Of a DNA stretch of 64,000 nt, positions 57,778 to 64,000 are shown one piece after another. Source of the stretch: Apiospora phragmitis. Lineage: Eukaryota > Ascomycota > Sordariomycetes > Amphisphaeriales > Apiosporaceae. Every line of letters begins with the position of its first letter. The stretch's first letter is position 1. The notes beneath the pieces were generated by a model. That model saw nothing but the letters and a program-made list of their open reading frames with translations. It was not told the origin of the DNA and made no database searches. The position numbers and the translations under genes were made by a program. The stretch covers positions 620,001 to 684,000 of the forward strand of contig JAQQWL010000009.1 of the NCBI GenBank assembly GCA_038363925.1. Direction: 5' to 3'.

Positions 57778-59163
57778 ATGAAGTTCCTCTCGGTCTTCAG
57801 CACATCGCTGCTAGCCCTCTGCCGCCTCACCGCAGCCGCCGAGGAGCTGCAGCTAGCCAAGCGCGCGTCCCTGCAGCAGGTCAGCAGCTTCGGCTCGAAC
57901 CCGTCGGGCGCCAAGATGTTCATCTACGTGCCCAACAACGTGGCGGCCCAGCCGGCCATCGTCGTCGCCATCCACCACTGCCAGGGCACCGGCACCAGCT
58001 ACTACCAGTCGACGCCGTACGCACGCCTCGCGGACCAGTACGGCTTTATTGTGATCTACCCGGAGTCGCCCTACTCGGGCACCTGCTGGGACGTCTCGTC
58101 CACCGCCACGCTCACGCACGACGGCGGCGCCAACAGCAACTCCATCGCCAATATGGTCACGTACACGCTGGGCAAGTACAGTGCCGATGCGAGCCGGGTG
58201 TACGTGACGGGTAGCTCTTCGGGGGCTATGATGACTGTAAGAAGACTCTTCCTCTCTCCTTCTCTCAGAAACAAAAACTCGGAAGCTAACCCTCTTCCTC
58301 TCTTAGAACGTCATGGCCGCGACCTACCCAGAAATTTTCGCCGCCGGCAGCGTCTACAACGGCGTCCCGGCGGGCTGCTTCTACACAGGCACCGTCAACG
58401 GCTGGAACTCGACGTGCTCGCAGGGCAACTCGCACGCCACGCCCGAGCAGTGGGCTGCGACCGTGCACAAGATGTACCCGGGCTACGCGGGCGCGTACCC
58501 GCGCCTGCAGATCTACCACGGCGGCAGCGACACCACACTCTACCCCAACAACTACAACGAGACCATCAAGCAGTGGGCCGGCGTCGACGGGTACAACTAC
58601 CAGGCGCCCACGCAGACGCTCGGCGGCACGCCGATCCAGCAGTGCACCAAGTACGTCTTCGGCGACCGGCTGCAGGGGATCTACTGCCCCAGCATCGGGC
58701 ACACTGTGCCCGTTCAGGGCGAGGAGGACCTTAAGTGGTTCGGCATTATCGTGAGTAAAACATCATTCAATGTCGCCGCGTCACAGCGCTAGTCGAGTTG
58801 AGTTGTGTGTGCTAACCCTTGTCTGGCGAGATAGGGAGGTGGTGGCGGCGGAGGCGGTTCCAACCCTGGTACCCCAACGACTACGACTGCTGCACCTAGT
58901 CCTACTAACGGCAATGGCGGCGGCTGCTTGGCGGCCCAGTATGCTCAGTGCGGTGGAACAGTAAGTGCTCGAATATGAGCACTCGCAGTAGGCGTCTTGA
59001 TCGCTAATCACGATGCTAGGGCTATACTGGCTGCAAGACATGCGCATCGCCGTTCACTTGCAAGGTCTCGAATGACTGTAAGTGACTCAAAGTTCTCTAT
59101 CTCTTTAAGCGCCCTCCTCGCGTTCTTGGCTAAACTTTACTAGGGTACTCGCAATGTCTGTAG
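57778..59163 (+). CDS. Secreted CE1 acetylxylan/feruloyl esterase with C-terminal CBM1 (368 aa)
   Basis: Hydrolyses ester side groups of plant cell-wall xylan. Exons 57778-58236, 58307-58750, 58835-58960, 59020-59077 and 59144-59163 sum to 369 codons, intact. Signal peptide FLSVFSTSLLALCRLTAAA, then a short propeptide ending KR. The catalytic domain has the nucleophile GSSSGAMMT, a likely acid in YHGGSDT and the His in SIGHTVP. A Gly-run and Thr/Pro linker leads to a fungal cellulose-binding module (CLAAQYAQCGGTGYTGC...WYSQCL) with the four to six expected Cys and aromatic residues. The CBM1 is spread over three small exons, with the last of only 20 nt. Whether acetyl or feruloyl esters are preferred cannot be read from the sequence. 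Confidence 0.95.
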
Positions 59164-59314
59164 ACCGCGAAGAATCGATTCGCTAGCATTGGTAGTCTCA
59201 CGGAATGGGAGGAAAGGTCTTAAAGCCTGTTCTTCTGGGTAGATTATTTTACTTCATTAGATAATGATAAACAGCTCTTATACATGGCGCTATCCCCATG
59301 GCACTTCATGAGGT

Positions 59315-60324
59315 TTATTTATAAGGCGCAGGCGTCTTGTCCACGCTCCTGCTCAGCTCCCCAAACGCCGCCAGCGTCCGCTGCGCCTGCGCCGCCTGCC
59401 CCGCGACGAAGTGGGCCGCGCCGGCGCCCAGCGGCAGGTGCGGCTCGTTGAGGTGGCCCGCGCCGGGGCCGACGCCCATGATGACATCGTACATGGCCTG
59501 GACGCCCTTTTGGACGTCTCCGTTCAGCTGGGCCGTGCCCGACTTCATGTACGCCAGCATCTTGCCGACGGCCTTGTCCGCGTAGGTGGTGTCTATGGAG
59601 GCGTCTTGGAACTGCAGCACGTTGACCATGCCCGTGTCGAACGTACCCGGGTTCACGTTCAGCATGCGGACGTTGAAGTCCTTGACCTCGAGCGCGAAGG
59701 TCTTCATCACGGCTGGTGGTTTTCATGTTGAAGTCAGTTCCTCGTGGCCTTCGGATGGTCTCCAGTTGAAGAAGAAGAAGAAGGGGGATAAAGAGTGTGC
59801 TACTTACCATCTAAAGCGGCCTTGGCGCCTCCGTAGATGGACATGCCCGGCAGCGACGCCAAGCTCGAGGCGGAGCTGATGTTGACCACGATGCCGAACT
59901 GGCGCGCGCGCATGTACGGCACGGCAGCGCGCGTGAGGCGGAAGGGCGCGAACAGCAGGGTGTCGAACTGGCGGCGGACCTCGTCCTCGGTGAAGTGCTC
60001 GGCGGCGCCGTACAGGCCCCAGCCCGCGTTGTTGACCAGCACGTCGATCTGGATTCCTTCGTCCTCCTCGAGCTTCTGGATGAGGGCCCCGCTGTCCGGG
60101 GAGTCGATGTCGAGCGTCTCCCAGCGGTTACCATCCGTGCTGAACTCCTTGACGAGGTCCGGCGTCTTCGCGGGGTTGCGGGAGCTGGCGATCACTCGGT
60201 GGCCTTGCGACCGCACGACCCGGGCCAGGGCTAGGCCGAAGCCTGAGGAGCAGCCCGTGAGGAGCCAGGTCAGTGGCCGTGCCGGGATAGTGTAGGTTGC
60301 GGTTGGGTCCATGAGAGCCTGCAT
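59315..60324 (-). CDS. Short-chain dehydrogenase/reductase (304 aa)
   Basis: NAD(P)-dependent oxidoreductase of the classical SDR type resembling fungal retinol/17-beta-HSD-like enzymes. Exons 59808-60324 and 59315-59712 give 305 codons. I chose the start MQALMDP at 60324. Motifs: TGCSSGFG near residue 28, NNAGWG near 98, NISSASS with the catalytic Ser, and YGGAK with Tyr and Lys just before the intron. The C-terminal exon holds the substrate-loop region (NVNPGTFDTGM). Intact. Convergent with the CE1 gene, with only 151 bp between stops. Confidence 0.92.
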
Positions 60325-61860
60325 TTTGCCTGATTTGTGGGGGGTTACTTTCCTTGTAGGTAGTTGGTAGTAAGCAGTGAAGTGGTGATACGGTATGGTG
60401 TTGCCTCGTTGAATATGATTGTCTTCTCTCTTCACGATGTTTACATGCAGAATAAATATAGTCCCAGAAAGAAAAGAACGGATCGCAGTTCGGCAAGTCA
60501 GAGCGATGCCTCGGTTGTGCATGGGTCGGCGAGGAAAGAAGCTCCTTGATGCAGTATGCGCGGTGCGTAAGCGGAGCGGCGGTGTGAGAAGGGTGGCGGA
60601 GACCCTGGATCGTTCGGGAGACTATAACAGCTGCGATTGGCTCGCTAGCCCGGGCACTAGGCATGATGCGTCCGGCACTACATGTGTAGATGCACCTCTC
60701 ACTCTGTTGCTTGCAGCTTTCTGCAGCGGAGCTTTTCGAAAGTGGGTTTGCATCGGCGCAGCTCGATTCTAGTAAGATGTCCGGTGCGAAAAAATGGGGG
60801 GCATCATCCTCAGCTCCGGCCAGTCCCTGCATATTACACCGGTCCCTCGTAGGGTCCACTATATGCCACGCAGAATATGTATAGTCGTGCACGTTCTGTC
60901 ATGATTTGTGGTCAGACATGGCCCGCTCTACCATCTCCGGCTTACTAATACATAGGGTGTGGTGGTTTAGCGTCTATAGGTGTATCATTCCCACTTTCAG
61001 GGGGCTCGTGAGGTCCCCAATGCCTCCTATCAAAGGTTGGATATTGTTCTATTACGTGCTTAGTATATTTGCTTAGCAATGGGTGCTACTGTTTAAGAGT
61101 GACTTCGGACTGATGTTGCGGTCCCTCCCACACGGCGGGCACTCCAAAATGGGATAAACTGATGGTTTGGCTGTTTATTTCCTAAGTGCGCTTTGCTTCT
61201 TCTTTCAAATTGGAGGGAATGGGATGAAGCTTTGGCTCAGGGGAGGTTGAAAATTGAAACTACATCGGTCTCAATGCGGTACGAAAGATTTGGGTTGCAA
61301 TTATCAAACTTTTATCTGATTCTCATGATACCTCTATTTACACAAAGTGATTGCTGCAAGTTAATGCCACAGATGACTGATATCGTTTCTAGGACTCAAC
61401 TCCCCCGTGTCTTACTAATACGGCTGTGGGTATCAGACAGTCAACCAGGTGACTCCCGCACGGCGAAATTGACGAAGGCAAACTCAACAGTACCACAAGG
61501 AGCTTCAAGAGAAACAAAACCAGAATGTACACGGGCGTTGCCACGAACCACAAAAACTTTGGAGGCCCCGATGGCTGAGAGAATCAATCTCCTCGGCGTT
61601 TCCAACGTGCTAGACTGCTCTGTAGTTGCCACGACTTGAGGGATGACGTTGAACATTGATTATTGCCATGGCATGAGGGTTTCGTTATTTTCGGGTGTCT
61701 TCCGGTGTGGTGATTAGTACAAGAGTTGCATTATTATCTCTTGTATGTGAGCTGGTTCGCAGTGGTCACAAAAGTTGGCGCGGCATAGGAAATAGGGGTA
61801 ATTAGCGTGAGCGCGTGGCCGTAGTGCTTCTGAAGTAAAAATGGGCGATCCAAGTTTGCT
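60325..61860. other. Intergenic
   Basis: About 1.5 kb: SDR promoter on the left and lipase 3' flank on the right. Contains one small ORF (61441-61656) listed separately. Nothing else supported. Confidence 0.5.
61441..61656 (-). CDS. Small hypothetical protein (71 aa)
   Basis: ATG at 61656, stop at 61441. Composition is protein-like with alternating hydrophobic segments (SKVFVVRGNARVHSGFVSL, VEFAFVNFAV) that could form beta strands. No signal peptide. The opposite strand is also open here, so a chance frame is possible. Not recognised. Confidence 0.3.
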   Translation of the reverse strand: MFNVIPQVVATTEQSSTLETPRRLILSAIGASKVFVVRGNARVHSGFVSLEAPCGTVEFAFVNFAVRESPG

Positions 61861-63148
61861 CTACCTGGGGATGCCGCAGGACAGCACATTCAGACCCCTG
61901 ATACTCCAATTTAGTAGATATACTCTGTACAAAAAACACACATAGAAGAGAAGGGCAAAGAAAGGACAGCCAACTTACGGATAAGAGATGTGAGCGCCGT
62001 TGATACCAATCCCACGCTGTCCCGTGTTGCACGCCTGGGATCCCTGCCCGTAACACCTAAACGTCGTAGAAATGTTCGCTGCTTCCCCGTTAGGCCCGTC
62101 CTGAGCCCAGTATTCCGTCCGGTGCTGAACGAAGTCCTGCCCTATTATGCTGGTGAGCGCATTTGGGGGGAGAAGCGGAACCCCATCTGTAGCTTGATTG
62201 TCAGTACCAACTAGCAGGCAGGTAGGCAAGGGGATGGAAGAAGTCTTACCGTTGGCGTGAGTCACCCTCATGAACATGCCAGGCTGAGACGGGTCATCGG
62301 TGGCGCCTGCTATGCTATCGACATGGTCGGCATACTTGCCATTGCCAACAGCCAGTTCTCCGTAGGTAACAACTAGATCGACCTTCATGCCAGCTCGTTG
62401 CATATCGACATACGCCAGGTTGGCCAATCCTCCTCCCAGACTGCTCATGTAAAGGTCAGTGATCGGTTTTCCTGCGGGGACGGAGGCTGCCAGCGGTGGG
62501 GCATGATCAAGGCGACATCCACGCTTGCTAGGGAACGAACTAACCTATGGCCCAAAATGATAAACTTGAATTCCGGCGTGGCCTGCATGGCGCTCTTCAC
62601 CTGCCTCATCGTCTCGTCGGCGACGCTGAGCCAGCCCTCGTAGACGCCCTCGTGCACCTTGCAGCCGTCGCACGCGGGGTGGGCCACCTGCGGGAAGTTC
62701 AGGTCGGTCTCGATGTCCGTCGGGTTGGCGGTGCCGGGAAAGGCCAGGACGACCTCCCGCGCGCCGTCGTTGCGGAACAGCGACTGCTGCGTCTCGGTCG
62801 TATCGTTCTGGACAAAGGCCACGACGGCCGCGCCCTGCGGCGGCTTCTTGCAGGGGGCCTCGAGGTAGGTGCCGGCGTACGTGGCGTAGTTCAGAATAGT
62901 GTCGAAACTGGCTTGGTCGACTGTGCGGAGTGATTAGCGTTATGGTGGTCTGAGTTCATGGGAGTGACTCGGGGCGTGATGATTATATCGACACGGACTC
63001 GACACTTACTGGGATCTGGGGCTCTCGTGTCAGCCCGACGCTGGACTGTGCTATGGTCTTGTGAAGAAGCCGGAATGGAGAGGCATTGGACCGGCAGTAG
63101 GGCCCAGCTCAGGGTAACCGCGACCATACGGTACGTGTAAGGAACCAT
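61861..63148 (-). CDS. Secreted class-3 lipase / feruloyl esterase A-like (316 aa)
   Basis: Fungal lipase of the Rhizomucor/FaeA fold, hydrolysing triglycerides or aromatic esters outside the cell. Exons 63010-63148, 62545-62920, 62250-62440, 61979-62186 and 61861-61897 sum to 317 codons, intact. Signal peptide VAVTLSWALLPVQCLSIP, then a propeptide ending in a KR-like QRR. Oxyanion region LAFPGTANP; the nucleophile elbow GHSLGGGLA is formed across an intron; His likely in NGAHISYP near the end. An intron at 62187-62249 (63 nt) has no stop and stays in frame, so retention would insert 21 residues. The last exon adds only 12 codons. Substrate preference is not visible. Confidence 0.93.
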
Positions 63149-64000
63149 CGTCGTCAAATGTGTTCGTCGTATGGTTCAGGATGGAAAGAGATCAGCTGTA
63201 GTAAAGATGTGACTGAATACGCACACCCACCAAAGAGTGTAGAGAGCGGTGTGTGCCTCCAGATGAAAAAGAAACCTGTGGCGTTGAGAGGTTGATGATG
63301 GTGCTAATTATTAGCCATCGATGGCTCCTAGAGTAGTGGCCATAGAATGATGCAGACTCTCCAGTCGCCGATGGCTGACTCGAGATATGTGATACGCGAC
63401 TGACGCTGCCATGATGCTGATCGCGATAGATGCCGACTACGAAACTGATTCATTTGTCATGTGTTCATCGTATTCGTAAATCCTGAGGGAGGGTCAAGAA
63501 GCAGGATCGTTGGGCAAGACGGGGACGGGTCTTTAAAGATATCCGCTACCCTCGCTTTCGATGTTTATGCATACCCAGCTGTTCGGGAACTCATGGTCCA
63601 ATCTTGAACAGCAGCATCATCATGGCCTATGGCGGTGCTGCTGGGGCAAGGGACACACCAATGAGGAATCGGCGTTTCAGAGCTTGGCAGAAGCATTTGG
63701 CGCACCAATGGGAGGCCCGGAAGTCACCCCATCAACTTCCGCTTTCGTATTCGAATGCGATTGGTCCGTGGCCTTTGCCTGGGACTCGACCGGGAAACCC
63801 GTGGTAAATAGTTGGCGGAGTAAAGCTTTCGGATGGGTTTTGGCAGGGCAGGCTGTGTCGGGAGCTTTGTGCGAAGGCATAATATCCACTATGCCATAAT
63901 GCAGCACCCATTTTCAAGGATAAGGGGCAAGACGACGACCACCACAAGGGCCGAATCGCAACAAAGGGAAAGTCCAGGGGGCAAGAAAGACATCCGGCGG
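63149..64000. other. Intergenic, window end
   Basis: Lipase promoter and the edge of the window. An ORF at 63561-63899 (112 aa, ATG start) reads protein-like around SLAEAFGAPMGGPEVTP but has no domain or neighbour support. Not called. Confidence 0.4.

Noticed and set aside
54907..60324. MFS transporter plus SDR considered as a secondary-metabolite cluster
   Set aside because: No polyketide synthase, NRPS, terpene synthase or P450 lies nearby; the genes between are a wall esterase and unrelated regions.
63561..63899. 112-residue plus-strand ORF
   Set aside because: ATG start and moderate composition, but no domain and the opposite strand is equally open; left uncalled.

Overview
The window is nuclear DNA of a filamentous ascomycete (Pezizomycotina). 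A Sordariomycete, perhaps of the Sordariales, fits best, but the species cannot be read from the sequence. The evidence is: intron-rich genes with short GTAAGT/GTATGT...YAG introns and CTAAC/CTGAC branch sites; gene families typical of these fungi (PTH11/rhodopsin-like membrane proteins, NACHT-ankyrin NLRs, DUF6590, DUF7025-AAA, extracellular intradiol dioxygenase, a CE1 esterase with a fungal CBM1); an intron-containing tRNA-Pro; and AT-rich transposon relics with transition-type differences that look like repeat-induced point mutation.

Layout. 0.5-7 kb: a rhodopsin-like membrane protein, a broken short-chain dehydrogenase (SDR) and an NAD malic enzyme. 8.8-14.4 kb: a decayed NACHT-ankyrin (NLR) gene. 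Its N-terminal exon is separated from the rest by two nested transposon remnants, a TA-flanked MITE and a 692-bp solo LTR inserted into the MITE's end. 15.5-23.3 kb: a glycine-rich-domain (DUF1399/GRDP) protein and a 915-residue acidic orphan with internal repeats. 25-29.3 kb: a second MITE just upstream of a ZIP zinc transporter, then an SDR. 31.2-36.5 kb: a second rhodopsin-like protein, a secreted intradiol dioxygenase and tRNA-Pro(AGG). 36.8-45.3 kb: a head-to-head pair made of a STAND-like protein with a degenerate P-loop and an AAA+ ATPase, then a DUF6590 protein. 45-54 kb: sparse, with one decayed gene, a C2H2 regulator and an unknown gene with two frame breaks. 54.9-63.2 kb: a DHA2-type MFS exporter, a CE1-CBM1 esterase, an SDR and a secreted class-3 lipase.

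No single pathway unites the window. The secreted CE1 esterase, lipase and intradiol dioxygenase fit growth on plant matter. The NLR, the STAND-like protein and the AAA protein belong to families often found in fungal self/non-self recognition regions.

A cross-cutting observation is that many otherwise well-conserved genes carry a single-base frame break, mostly in a homopolymer run (rhodopsin 1, SDR 1, malic enzyme, NLR, GRDP, rhodopsin 2, unknown gene at 52.3 kb, MFS). Two genes also carry a short tandem duplication. For most of the fully spliced models, exon lengths sum to a multiple of three only after the stated one-base correction, which supports both the splice sites and the breaks. 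Housekeeping genes such as malic enzyme are unlikely pseudogenes, so uncorrected sequencing error is the simplest explanation there. In the NLR, real decay is more plausible.
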